DNA of 28,171 nucleotides from a virus: IMG/VR virus record IMGVR_UViG_3300025146_000054, positions 1 to 28,171 of that record; one strand, 5' to 3'. Shown piece by piece: positions 12,662 to 20,320 of this stretch (position 1 is its first letter; each line of letters starts with the position of its first letter). The notes under the pieces were generated by a model. It saw only the letters and a program-made list of their open reading frames with translations, ran no database searches and was not told where the DNA came from. The position numbers and the translations under genes were made by a program.

Positions 12662-12694
12662 TAACTTGTAAATACACGCTATAAACGTATAGCC
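12662..12694 (+). repeat. terminal half attC-like site S
   Basis: TAAC ends the last cassette, and its upstream bases pair with that cassette's start. The following bases form a small hairpin (GGCTAT at 12650-12655 with ATAGCC at 12689-12694) but lack the G of TAACG and any GTTA. The array therefore ends in a left half-site, next to the phage gene at 12700. Confidence 0.5.
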
Positions 12695-12699
12695 ATATT

Positions 12700-12891
12700 G
12701 TGAAAATTCTAAGAAAAACAAAGGTGTTCAGATTCAGCGAAATCACATACGAACTACTCGAAAGAGCCAAAAAGAATCACATACCTTTAAGTAGATTTGT
12801 ACGTGAGGCTATTTCAGAAAAATTCGAAAGAGATTATCCAATATGGATTAAACAACAACAAGAAAATAATATTGAAAAACTACCATTCTAA
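12700..12891 (+). CDS. ribbon-helix-helix DNA-binding protein (63 aa)
   Basis: The first phage gene after the array. The pattern is that of a CopG/Arc-type ribbon-helix-helix domain: a short strand (KVFRFSEI), a helix (TYELLERAKKNH), the turn IPLS and a second helix (RFVREAISEKFERDY). Such proteins bind DNA as dimers through the strand and could regulate the downstream operon. I chose the GTG at 12700, which keeps the full basic N-terminus (MKILRKTK). The next gene begins one base after its stop. Confidence 0.65.
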   Translation: MKILRKTKVFRFSEITYELLERAKKNHIPLSRFVREAISEKFERDYPIWIKQQQENNIEKLPF

Positions 12892-12892
12892 A

Positions 12893-13366
12893 ATGAGACC
12901 AACACCGGAAGAATATGAAAGCATGATGAACATCGACTATATGTTCAAGAGAAAGAAAGAAAAGAATGACAACGCTGAATTGCGCCTACAAAAAAAACTA
13001 TGCGAATATCTGCAAACTCATTACCCGGATGTATATTTTATCAGTGATGCTTTAGGATTATTTGTCTTACCATCTATCCGGCAGACATTAAAGGCAACCA
13101 ATAGCAATCACAAACATTTGGATATTATTGTGCTAAAAAAATCAGGAATATATTCAGGACTTGTACTCGAAATCAAGAAAGAAACTCCATTTAAAAAAGA
13201 CGGCACACTAAAGCAAGATGAACACTTGGAAGGGCAACAGCACTCAATAAAAAAACTAATCGTAGAGGGATTTAAGGCTATGTTTATCTGGGATATGAAT
13301 AAAGGGGTGGAGGAGTTTCATGAATATTTAGGGGAGCCTGTTTCAGATAATATACCACTATTCTAA
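12893..13366 (+). CDS. VRR-NUC-like PD-(D/E)XK nuclease (157 aa)
   Basis: The layout fits the VRR-NUC nuclease family. The early Glu29 sits in a helix (NAELRLQKKL), HLDIIV supplies Asp77, GLVLEIKKE supplies Glu93 and Lys95, and EGQQHSIKKLIVEGF supplies Gln115 or Gln116. In phages these enzymes act as Holliday-junction or structure-specific nucleases during replication. The ATG at 12893 is favoured over longer in-frame starts, which would run across the previous gene. It is followed one base later by another small gene. Confidence 0.7.
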   Translation: MRPTPEEYESMMNIDYMFKRKKEKNDNAELRLQKKLCEYLQTHYPDVYFISDALGLFVLPSIRQTLKATNSNHKHLDIIVLKKSGIYSGLVLEIKKETPFKKDGTLKQDEHLEGQQHSIKKLIVEGFKAMFIWDMNKGVEEFHEYLGEPVSDNIPLF

Positions 13367-13367
13367 T

Positions 13368-13517
13368 ATGAAAACTTTTAATCTACTTTGTCAGGGATCG
13401 GTACTTATTTATAATAGACCTTTGTCCTTCATAAAAAAGATGGAGGCTACGTATAAGAAACAGGCGCAGTATAGAGGATGCACTTTTTCCATTAAGTATA
13501 ACTCAACAATAAAGTGA
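13368..13517 (+). CDS. small hypothetical protein (49 aa)
   Basis: A short basic protein (MKTFNLLCQGSVLIYNRPLS onward) rich in Lys, Tyr and aromatic residues. It begins one base after the nuclease stop and overlaps the next gene by four bases (GTGA). No family is recognised. The tight coupling on both sides is the main reason for calling it real. Confidence 0.5.
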   Translation: MKTFNLLCQGSVLIYNRPLSFIKKMEATYKKQAQYRGCTFSIKYNSTIK

Positions 13518-13693
13518 ACGAAGAGCTCGTAAATAAAGTTATTCGCGAACTAAACAACCACGAACGCCTCGCTATGCGTAGATACAAATTCCTTAAGACC
13601 ATGCCGAAAAGCCTAAGACCCATTGAGTACGCTGAATCCCTGGCAAGCTGGGAAGAGGCTATAAAACAATTCACCAATCTAAATAAATCATGA
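13514..13693 (+). CDS. small hypothetical protein, GTG start (59 aa)
   Basis: A helical protein whose N-terminus is ELVNKVIRELNNHERLAMRR, with a C-terminal stretch SWEEAIKQFTNLNKS. The GTG start overlaps the previous stop (GTGA), and its own stop overlaps the next start (ATGA), so the three small genes are translationally coupled. No recognised motif. Confidence 0.5.
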   Translation: MNEELVNKVIRELNNHERLAMRRYKFLKTMPKSLRPIEYAESLASWEEAIKQFTNLNKS

Positions 13694-13956
13694 ACAACCA
13701 ACTAACTCTTTTCTCTATGGCAGACACTAACTCTATGATCGGACACCGCACTATTGACGCGGGATGCGCCTACGAACCCACCACGCACTTCCCGGATAAG
13801 CCACCTGTTGCTGAAATTATTATACCACGATTCGTAATACCGAAACCTCAGATACTCGCTTTCATTACCTCGCAACGGGAACGGCTGGAGCAGCTATATA
13901 TTAAATCCGATACCAAGGTACACAGTGGAGCTACTCGCAGTGCGTTTCATTGTTGA
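13690..13956 (+). CDS. hypothetical protein (88 aa)
   Basis: A proline-rich protein of 88 residues. The middle (PPVAEIIIPRFVIPKPQ) is extended and the C-terminal part helical (RERLEQLYIKSD). It is coupled to the previous gene through ATGA. No family recognised. It is followed by a non-coding stretch of about 180 bases with a promoter-like box at 14000. Confidence 0.5.
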   Translation: MNNQLTLFSMADTNSMIGHRTIDAGCAYEPTTHFPDKPPVAEIIIPRFVIPKPQILAFITSQRERLEQLYIKSDTKVHSGATRSAFHC

Positions 13957-13999
13957 TAAATTAATTCGACCAACGCCTGGTTGGTTGAGGGGAAGGGAG

Positions 14000-14007
14000 T
14001 ATATTTG
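14000..14007 (+). promoter_or_regulatory. Bacteroidota -7 box (TATATTTG)
   Basis: TATATTTG matches the TAnnTTTG -7 element. It lies in a gene-free interval (13957-14136) before the DUF3820-like gene and the nuclease-helicase genes. The interval also contains two close copies of AACGGTCA and a third ACGGTCAA. Confidence 0.45.
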
Positions 14008-14136
14008 GCATGTAAACGGTCACAAACGGTCAAATGAAAAGCACTATTTAACTTATTGATAAATCCAAAGGGGGAGGCTTGCGTTCCGATTTCTTGACCG
14101 TTATCGCGTAGGCTGAACCCGATGGGCTTTTTTATT

Positions 14137-14496
14137 ATGCGTATATTCTTCGGTAAACATTACGGTAAAGACACATCGGAGGTAGACAGTGGATACCTTC
14201 TTTTTATTATTGAGAAATTAGAATCAGCTGACTATTCCCTAATTCAATCCTGCAAAGCTGAACTATTCTCCAGGTTAAAACTCGATTGGCAACCGCCAAC
14301 ACCGGAAACGCAGCAGATTGAAACCCTGAAAGCAAAACTACAAAAGTCTCAGGCCGAAGTAGCATTTCTCTTTGACGTTATCGGTATGTCCACTATCTGT
14401 AAAGGAAACCCATATATCATTGACGGGTATCTTCACAACAGAAAATATATGTACGAAGTTTTTAAGCAAATAAAAGAGGCTAACCAACAAAACTAA
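14137..14496 (+). CDS. DUF3820-like protein (119 aa)
   Basis: The N-terminus MRIFFGKHYGKDTSEVDSGY, followed by LLFIIEKL, resembles the DUF3820 pattern FGKYKGK...L...SYL..L. This small family includes putative quorum-sensing-regulated and exonuclease-linked proteins. The middle is charged and probably coiled (KAKLQKSQAEVAFLF). I favour the ATG at 14137 because the domain begins there; an ATG at 14122 adds five residues encoded by a GGGCTTTTTT tract. Confidence 0.55.
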   Translation: MRIFFGKHYGKDTSEVDSGYLLFIIEKLESADYSLIQSCKAELFSRLKLDWQPPTPETQQIETLKAKLQKSQAEVAFLFDVIGMSTICKGNPYIIDGYLHNRKYMYEVFKQIKEANQQN

Positions 14497-14507
14497 AAAA
14501 TATAATT

Positions 14508-14999
14508 ATGACACAAATTAAAGCAAAAACTATGTCTGAAAAAATGGGATTCAAAGACACAGACAAAGGAAGTCCAGAACATGATAAAATTCAGATTTGG
14601 TGCCATGAAAATATTAGGCAAATAATTTCTTCTGTATTTCCAATTAGAACAAAACAAAACCCCGAATATAAAATACAATCATTAACATGGGAGTATCCGG
14701 TAATTCAAAGTGGATACAATAGCAGTAAGTTTATTGTTGGTTTTATTGATTTATTTATATCAATATCAGATGCGGATTTTTATGCACGGATTTTTATAGA
14801 AATAAAAACAAAAATACCTTCAATAGGGGAATTAATTAGACAAATAAATTTCTACAAAACCTATGCTAATCCCGACAATAGAAAAGAGATAGCTTTTATT
14901 GTAATATCTCCTGATGATTCATTTAAAAATATATTGTCAAGCCAAAATATATATTTTTTCAAATACGAAAACAAAGATATTAATATTGAAAAAGTATGA
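14508..14999 (+). CDS. PD-(D/E)XK nuclease-fold protein (163 aa)
   Basis: The core motifs of a restriction-endonuclease-like fold are in order: VGFIDLFISI with Asp81, then RIFIEIKTKI with Glu98 and Lys100, then GELIRQINFYK with Gln112. The N-terminal 60 residues are helical with an early Glu. Such proteins can be recombination nucleases or defence-related nucleases. The gene overlaps the helicase start by four bases (ATGA), so they are probably made together and may act on the same DNA. Confidence 0.65.
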   Translation: MTQIKAKTMSEKMGFKDTDKGSPEHDKIQIWCHENIRQIISSVFPIRTKQNPEYKIQSLTWEYPVIQSGYNSSKFIVGFIDLFISISDADFYARIFIEIKTKIPSIGELIRQINFYKTYANPDNRKEIAFIVISPDDSFKNILSSQNIYFFKYENKDINIEKV

Positions 15000-16546
15000 A
15001 AGAAGAAAAATTCAACCTTACCTTTCATCCAGTAGATTATTGCAATGCTTTCTTTTCATTCGAGAAAATATTTGACAATGATAAGACTGCGTTCATAAGA
15101 TCAACCACGGAGGTATCTTATCCAAACCCCGAAGACTTACAGGATGACATGAATAAGCCTACCTATGTTTACTCTGAGCAAACAGGAAAAATATCGGTAA
15201 TGAAAGCAAACCCTCACAGAATTACTCCGGGTGAAATAATATCAAAGTTCCACCTTCTTACCCATGTTAAATTCAAAGGAAATATACATTCATGCGAATC
15301 CTTCATCCTTTATAAAATAATGGGACTTGAAATCCCATACGCCCGAATAGGAACAGATTATTATTTTATTGAAGATAAACCTGTACGATGGGGAACGAAC
15401 CGAACTATTAGTATTTGGAAGAAGGCTGAGATAGTTGAAGATCACTCAAAAGCTGCATTAAAAATAATTCCCAAATACAATGGGTTTTGTCTTGAGCCGG
15501 ATAACTTAAACTACTCACCAACTCACGGTAAATACTACAATCTATATTCATCGTTCCCTCATACGCCAGCTAAAGAACCTGTTTCAATATCTGAAATACC
15601 ACACACAATAAATTTAATTAGACATATTTTCGGAGAGCAGTTCAATCAGGGATTAAAATACATGAAGGTTATTTATGAGAATCCAAAACAAATACTCCCC
15701 ATTCTTTCAATGGTTTCTAAAGAGCGAGAGACTGGAAAGACAACCGTTATAGATTGGTTTCAAATGCTATTCGGGGAGAACTGCGTACTCATAAAACCTT
15801 CTAATCTTACCTCGGACTTCAATCTTTCGTTCGCTACAAAAAATATTGTATTGGTAGACGAGGCATTTCTCGAAAAGAATTCAGGCATAGAGAAACTAAA
15901 ATCTATTACTACCGCTAAGAATATGCTCGTAAACCCAAAGCACGCAAATGAATACTCTATACCATTTTACGGTAAGGTTATTCTTTGCTCAAATAAAGAA
16001 ATTGACTTCGCTAAAATTGATGTTGAAGAAATTCGTTTTTGGGTTAGAAAATTAAAACCAATAACAGGTAAAAAGAATGTGAATATACTTCAAAACTTAT
16101 TTAATGAAATACCTAAGTTCCTTCGATACCTTTTACAAATGCCTGTTATTGATTACGAGAACCTTGATTCAAGAATGGTGTTCACCGCAGAGGAAATAGG
16201 TACGCATGAATTATTAAAGGTTAAACAGGACAGCCGACAAGTATTCATTAAGGACATAGAAATACGCATTAGGGAATTATTCTTTGAGAAGCCCACAGAG
16301 GATGTCTTATATGCAACATCAGTAAATATCTATGATCGTTGGTTTAAAAACAACTCATACGCATCACCATCGCTAATAAAAAAGCTGCTCCAGGAAGAAT
16401 TTAAACTCGATGAACCAAAGCAAAAAAGGTACTTTCCATTTGGTGAGGGATCAAAGGTAATGAACAGGCCATTTGAATTTAAGCGTTCATCGTTCCTATC
16501 AGAACAAGAAATAAATGAGGTAATATCAGAAAAAGAAGAATTTTGA
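14996..16546 (+). CDS. superfamily-3/D5-like phage helicase (516 aa)
   Basis: The C-terminal half is an ATPase with SKERETGKTT as Walker A (residues 241-250), NIVLVDEA as Walker B (283-290) and GKVILCSN as sensor 1 (326-333). A basic pair around EEIRFWVRKLK (344-354) is a likely arginine finger. This order is that of phage primase-associated helicases (DUF5906/D5-like). The N-terminal 200 residues have no motif I can identify and do not show a primase active site. It most likely unwinds phage DNA during replication. The repeat cluster immediately downstream may be the matching origin. Confidence 0.7.
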   Translation: MKEEKFNLTFHPVDYCNAFFSFEKIFDNDKTAFIRSTTEVSYPNPEDLQDDMNKPTYVYSEQTGKISVMKANPHRITPGEIISKFHLLTHVKFKGNIHSCESFILYKIMGLEIPYARIGTDYYFIEDKPVRWGTNRTISIWKKAEIVEDHSKAALKIIPKYNGFCLEPDNLNYSPTHGKYYNLYSSFPHTPAKEPVSISEIPHTINLIRHIFGEQFNQGLKYMKVIYENPKQILPILSMVSKERETGKTTVIDWFQMLFGENCVLIKPSNLTSDFNLSFATKNIVLVDEAFLEKNSGIEKLKSITTAKNMLVNPKHANEYSIPFYGKVILCSNKEIDFAKIDVEEIRFWVRKLKPITGKKNVNILQNLFNEIPKFLRYLLQMPVIDYENLDSRMVFTAEEIGTHELLKVKQDSRQVFIKDIEIRIRELFFEKPTEDVLYATSVNIYDRWFKNNSYASPSLIKKLLQEEFKLDEPKQKRYFPFGEGSKVMNRPFEFKRSSFLSEQEINEVISEKEEF

Positions 16547-16552
16547 TAGGTA

Positions 16553-16786
16553 TGTACCAAGCTGAACCAATAACCTTACTACAATTAGGTACATCAATTT
16601 TACCTATGAAAAGTACCACCTGTACCATGTGTACCATGCCTTTTGGGAATTGTAGATTAAATACCGACTTCCAACATTCCCAAATATGCTGGTACATTTG
16701 GTACATATATATACTTTTTAATTAAATTTATATAGTAACAATAGGGGTGTACCAAAGTATGTACCAACCTTGTACCAAATGTACCA
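16553..16786. repeat. TGTACCA iteron-like repeat cluster
   Basis: Eleven copies of a TGTACCA-type heptamer lie in about 235 bases. Forward copies start near 16553, 16613 (A first), 16621, 16630, 16748, 16760, 16771 and 16780. Reverse copies (TGGTACA) lie at 16690 and 16699, and a partial GGTACA at 16588. Several neighbouring copies are nine bases apart. The interval 16547-16939 has no gene with normal composition. The layout suggests a replication origin or a multi-site operator between the replication and packaging genes. Confidence 0.65.
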
Positions 16787-16910
16787 ACTAACTCAAAATA
16801 ACGCTATATTTAAACATAGTGAACCAAAATACGGAAGGATGTATGGATTCCCTAAAACTATTCAACCTACCCCCCCTTCTGATTGAATTATGGGGATTGT
16901 AGGGAATTTG

Positions 16911-16918
16911 TAACTTTG
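16911..16918 (+). promoter_or_regulatory. Bacteroidota -7 box (TAACTTTG)
   Basis: TAACTTTG fits TAnnTTTG and lies 21 bases before the small terminase start, at the end of a gene-free region. It is probably the promoter of the packaging and head genes. A convincing -33 TTG at ideal spacing is not obvious. Confidence 0.5.
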
Positions 16919-16939
16919 TGTTAAGATAATTCTACTGTC

Positions 16940-17419
16940 ATGTCCGCACCTGAAGGAAATCAATTTTGGAAGCAACGGTCTAAGCATGGGAAAGACACCC
17001 TATTCGCTGACGCTCAATTACTTTGGGAAGCGGCTTGCGAATATTTTACATGGTGCGATGAGAATCCGTTTAAGGAACAGGATTTTGTAGGCAGGGACGT
17101 AACAGAAATTCATCGCGACAAGATGCGTCCGTACACTATGACCGGACTTTGTCTTTACATCGGATGCAATGAAGCGTACTTCAGGCAATTCGACACAAAA
17201 GAAAAACCGGAATTCAGAAAGGTAATTGACGAGATACAAAAAACTGTTTACGATCAAAAGTTCTCAGGAGCTGCGGCAGGATTTTTTAACGCTAACATAA
17301 TCGCCCGTGATCTTGGATTGAAAGATTCAACAGACATAACCACCGATGGGGAAAAAATAAATATCCCACACCAAGTAACATATAAAGGCGAAGATGTTAC
17401 GCCAAAAGAAGATGTTTGA
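16940..17419 (+). CDS. terminase small subunit
   Basis: A 159-residue DNA-packaging protein. Features are an N-terminal helical part (TLFADAQLLWEAACEYFTWC), a helix-turn-helix-like centre (MTGLCLYIGCNEAYFRQF) and a C-terminus FNANIIARDLGLKD, the characteristic end of small terminases of this type. It recognises phage DNA and feeds it to the large subunit. It overlaps the terminase large-subunit frame, as is common. The assignment rests on these motifs and on position. Confidence 0.8.
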   Translation: MSAPEGNQFWKQRSKHGKDTLFADAQLLWEAACEYFTWCDENPFKEQDFVGRDVTEIHRDKMRPYTMTGLCLYIGCNEAYFRQFDTKEKPEFRKVIDEIQKTVYDQKFSGAAAGFFNANIIARDLGLKDSTDITTDGEKINIPHQVTYKGEDVTPKEDV

Positions 17420-18617
17420 GCCAAACGAATTGTACTTTAAAATGTGCAAACTCTATAAAGAAAGAGTTTCCAAAGAATCAAAATTAATTATAGTGAATGC
17501 TGGCAGTTCTCGCAGCAGTAAAACTTGGGATTCATTCCATTTGATTGTAACTCTCTGCAGAATTCATAAAAAGAAATCATTAGATATTTATATCCTACGT
17601 GATACTCTCGTTAATTGCCGGGACTTCACTATGAAGGAATTTCAGGACTGCCTGAAAGTTATCGGGATATATAATCCGAATGACATGATACAATCTCCGA
17701 AGCCTGTATATAAATTATTCGGACATAAAATAAAATTCAGGGGACTTGACGATGAGCAAGCAACGGAGGGGTATCCGTCCGATATATTATTTTTCAATGA
17801 AGTTCTCGAAACGAATAAGGGATCGCGCGATGGACTAATAATGCGTTGCAGAAAATTAGTGTTGATGGATTTTAACCCGAAGTTTTCCGATCATGAAGTC
17901 TACACACTTGAAAAACGTAGCGATTGCGTATTCCTCCATTCGACTTACCTCAACAACCGACACCTTCAACCATCAGTCAAAAAAGAAATTGAATCATACA
18001 ATCCCGACATACCGGAGAACGTAACCAACGGCACAGCTGACAAGTACCGATGGAAAGTTTACGGACTTGGTGAGCGATGCAACCGGGAGGGATTGGTATT
18101 CCCTGAAGTTACCTGGGTGGATGCCATCCCGGCCGACTGCGATCAGATAAGTTACGGAATGGACTTTGGAATGACAGCTCAGACGGCTATTGTGAAGTGT
18201 GCTATCCGATTACGAAAACCAAAGTGCGATTTATTTATTCAGAAATTATTTTACGCTCCGACAGAGAGCAGCGATATTGTTAATCAGGTGCTAACACAGT
18301 TACAAATAGGAATAGGCAAGACCCATGTGAACTGCGATAATAATTTACCGGGATGGATAGCCGACCTGCAAGCAAAAGGAAAATATGTATTGCCGACTAA
18401 GAAATTTCCCGGCTCACGTGAATACTGGATCACATCAATAAAGAAATTTAATATACATTTGGTGAAAGATATTGATTTACGAAAAGAGCAGGAGAATTTT
18501 TGTTATCGTGTTGTAGATGGAAAGCAATTATCGGAAACGATTAAGAAGTACGATCACATTTTATCTGCGACTGGATATAGCGTGGTTTCAGACTTCAAAC
18601 ACATAATAGATAAATAA
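17394..18617 (+). CDS. terminase large subunit
   Basis: A 407-residue packaging ATPase-nuclease of the PBSX-like type. The Walker A variant is AGSSRSSKTW (residues 36-45) and the Walker B DILFFNE (130-136). The nuclease domain begins at SYGMDFGMT with Asp257, continues with HVNCDNN (Asp315) and ends with a YDHILSATGYSV motif near the C-terminus. It cuts concatemeric DNA and pumps it into the prohead. An ATG at 17412 is an alternative start with a shorter overlap with the small subunit. Confidence 0.85.
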   Translation: MLRQKKMFEPNELYFKMCKLYKERVSKESKLIIVNAGSSRSSKTWDSFHLIVTLCRIHKKKSLDIYILRDTLVNCRDFTMKEFQDCLKVIGIYNPNDMIQSPKPVYKLFGHKIKFRGLDDEQATEGYPSDILFFNEVLETNKGSRDGLIMRCRKLVLMDFNPKFSDHEVYTLEKRSDCVFLHSTYLNNRHLQPSVKKEIESYNPDIPENVTNGTADKYRWKVYGLGERCNREGLVFPEVTWVDAIPADCDQISYGMDFGMTAQTAIVKCAIRLRKPKCDLFIQKLFYAPTESSDIVNQVLTQLQIGIGKTHVNCDNNLPGWIADLQAKGKYVLPTKKFPGSREYWITSIKKFNIHLVKDIDLRKEQENFCYRVVDGKQLSETIKKYDHILSATGYSVVSDFKHIIDK

Positions 18618-18618
18618 T

Positions 18619-18813
18619 ATGGCAAGAGTATGTAAACCATGTGGATCAGGTCGTTGGCATCTCGGAGTTTGCCGGGCGTGCGAGCTCGTGAGTAAAGATG
18701 TACGCAAAAAATTAGTTCGCCTTTGTTCTGTTTGCAAAGTAGATTTGTGCAGTAGTTGTTATAATAATCCGTTGAAGCGTGCAATCGCATCCGTAAAGCA
18801 ACTCTTTAGTTGA
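18619..18813 (+). CDS. small double zinc-finger-like protein (64 aa)
   Basis: A cysteine-rich protein with CKPC at residues 5-8, CRAC near 18-21, then CSVCKVDLCSSC at about 36-47. These look like two closely spaced zinc-binding sites with basic surroundings, suggesting nucleic-acid binding. It starts one base after the large terminase stop and ends before the portal promoter. No family is recognised; insertion of a zinc protein between terminase and portal is unusual but not unique. Confidence 0.6.
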   Translation: MARVCKPCGSGRWHLGVCRACELVSKDVRKKLVRLCSVCKVDLCSSCYNNPLKRAIASVKQLFS

Positions 18814-18833
18814 GTTGTATTAAATAATATTTG

Positions 18834-18841
18834 TACTTTTG
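18834..18841 (+). promoter_or_regulatory. Bacteroidota promoter (TACTTTTG)
   Basis: TACTTTTG fits TAnnTTTG, with a TTG at 18815-18817 at plausible -33 spacing. The portal ATG is six bases after the box, so transcription probably starts at or very near the start codon. Confidence 0.55.
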
Positions 18842-18846
18842 CTTAC

Positions 18847-20142
18847 ATGAACTTCATTCCAGCTAATGTTAACATATTTTCTAAGTCCTTTTGGCAATTC
18901 GGCAGAGATAGGTTTTTCACCAGAGCCGGAAGGTTTCAATCGTATGGGACGGATAAGCCCACAATAGAAATCGACTGTAATGATTCAATGTTTGCTTACA
19001 GTCATTGTCCGCATCTTCGCGCAGTCATTGACAAGAAAGCGGAGATGTTCTCGTCAGGTGAATGGAAGTGCATAGATGTGAATGACGAATCAATAGAATT
19101 TCCTGATGACGAAGGGCTAAAACTATTGAATGCTCCTAACATTTTACAGTCACGTGAAGACTTTTTATTCCAAGCATCATTCTATAAATCTCTATTCTCA
19201 AATAATTTCATTTATAAAATTCAAGGGAGTACACTTGTACTTCCGAAAGTATTGTGGCATTTACCATCCGATGAAATGTCAATCCGATTTCTAAAGAATA
19301 CTACTTTCTTTGACCAGTACGAACTTGAAGGCATCATAGATAAGTTCATATTCAATTATGGAGGCAGTTATAAATACTACGATGTAAAAGATATTATCTT
19401 CAAAGCAGAAAACTTTTCTTTCATGCAAGGAAAGGGTATGAGTAAAATACCTTCGTTGAGCCTTCCGGTGAATAATTTGGTCGCATCATTGAAAACGAGA
19501 AACATTCTATCGGTGAACTTTGGAGTAAAGGGTTATATCTCACCTGAGGGAAAAGACGCGCTGGGATCAGCTTTACCATTACGAACCGAAGCCCGCGAGC
19601 AAATAGAAAAAGAACTCGGACATCAATACAATCTATTTTCTCCTACCTCAAAGATTAAGATCGTTGATGTTCCGACAAAGTTCAATATCATTTCTATCCC
19701 ACAGAGGGATATGATGCTTCTCGAAAACGAAGCTGCGGACGCTGCGAACATATGCGCTATGTTCGGAATGGCAAAAGATATATTCCCCTGGTTTCCCGGA
19801 AGTACATACGAAAATCAAATCAGAGCGCAAAAGAATACTATCGAAACTACCATCATGCAGGATGCTGATTCGTTTGCTGGAATTATGACAAGTGCATTGC
19901 AACCGGCAGTGGGAAGGAAGTATATACTTTCTTATGACTGGCTGCCTATTATGAAGGAAGACGGGTTGAAAGAGGCGCAGGAGGATAAGGTGGAAACAGA
20001 ACGACTGAGTTTGCTTTTACACGATGGGGTAATTTCTCACGAAACATACGCTCAGCTTGCCGGGGTTGAAATGACAGGGACTAAAACGATTCAGCCGAAA
20101 GCACCGACACAAGCACAGCAACAAACGCCACCAACAAATTAA
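18847..20142 (+). CDS. portal protein (HK97-type)
   Basis: A 431-residue protein with features of HK97-like portals. The N-terminal half contains CPHLRAVIDKKAEMFSSGEW. The middle has DIIFKAENFSF and GKGMSKIPSLSLP. A wing/stem region has LLENEAADAANICAMFGMAK followed by IFPWFPGSTYENQIRAQKNT, corresponding to the ...G...T+Y+N...+R signature. The C-terminal tail is Gln/Pro/Thr-rich. It forms the dodecameric ring at the capsid vertex through which DNA passes. It follows the terminase genes in the expected order. Confidence 0.8.
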   Translation: MNFIPANVNIFSKSFWQFGRDRFFTRAGRFQSYGTDKPTIEIDCNDSMFAYSHCPHLRAVIDKKAEMFSSGEWKCIDVNDESIEFPDDEGLKLLNAPNILQSREDFLFQASFYKSLFSNNFIYKIQGSTLVLPKVLWHLPSDEMSIRFLKNTTFFDQYELEGIIDKFIFNYGGSYKYYDVKDIIFKAENFSFMQGKGMSKIPSLSLPVNNLVASLKTRNILSVNFGVKGYISPEGKDALGSALPLRTEAREQIEKELGHQYNLFSPTSKIKIVDVPTKFNIISIPQRDMMLLENEAADAANICAMFGMAKDIFPWFPGSTYENQIRAQKNTIETTIMQDADSFAGIMTSALQPAVGRKYILSYDWLPIMKEDGLKEAQEDKVETERLSLLLHDGVISHETYAQLAGVEMTGTKTIQPKAPTQAQQQTPPTN

Positions 20143-20146
20143 TTCA

Positions 20147-20154
20147 TACTTTTG
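20147..20154 (+). promoter_or_regulatory. Bacteroidota -7 box (TACTTTTG)
   Basis: TACTTTTG lies four bases downstream of the portal stop and five bases before the next ATG. It repeats the arrangement seen before the portal gene. Confidence 0.5.
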
Positions 20155-20158
20155 TAAG

Positions 20159-20320
20159 ATGGATAAGCCGGTAAAAGAAATGACGATTGAGGAGTATGCG
20201 GAGAAAATGCAAGACGAACAATATTCACGGGAGAAGATAAATATTGCATCCCTTAAAAAATCTATTGATGAAAAGAAGGAAGCGAAAGATAACGAAACGA
20301 TAATACTCAAAGACAAATGA
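20159..20320 (+). CDS. small acidic/helical protein between portal and protease (53 aa)
   Basis: A short, highly charged helical protein (MDKPVKEMTIEEYAEKMQDE onward), probably a coiled coil. It overlaps the protease start by four bases (ATGA) and has its own -7 box. It may act in head assembly, but no family is recognised. Confidence 0.55.
   Translation: MDKPVKEMTIEEYAEKMQDEQYSREKINIASLKKSIDEKKEAKDNETIILKDK

Larger units (their letters stand above)
2583..12694 (+). mobile_element. integron-like gene-cassette array without integrase (CALIN-like)
   Basis: About ten kilobases of short, mostly single-gene units separated by imperfect palindromes of 77-129 bp. Each palindrome begins TAACG, has a five-base spacer and a left arm (usually CAG or CGGG first), then a variable loop, the complementary right arm, a two-base AT or CT and GTTA. 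This matches the attC layout R''-spacer-L''-loop-L'-spacer-R'. The array begins at GTTAGTGCC (2583) and ends at a half site (12662-12694). The genes share no obvious theme. Two lie in reverse orientation. No tyrosine recombinase gene and no convincing attI site is visible. The same + strand phage genes continue on both sides, so the array sits within the phage genome. Confidence 0.75.

Noticed and set aside
2583-12694. CRISPR array
   Set aside because: The repeats are long imperfect palindromes with diverged sequences and gene-sized spacers; there are no short identical direct repeats with uniform spacers and no cas genes.
2583-12694. MITE- or IS-like transposons with terminal inverted repeats
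   Set aside because: Each cassette has its own repeat sequence, no transposase is present and I see no target-site duplications. The shared parts are TAACG and GTTA boxes with paired arms, which fit attC sites better.
12700-16546. Integron integrase hidden next to the array
   Set aside because: The neighbouring genes show ribbon-helix-helix, nuclease and helicase motifs; none has the R...HxxR...Y pattern of tyrosine recombinases.
16543-16725. + strand frame of 60 codons in the repeat cluster
   Set aside because: Its codons are dictated by the TGTACCA repeats (Met-Tyr, Cys-Thr-Met). Composition is not protein-like and an equally long - strand frame exists for the same reason.
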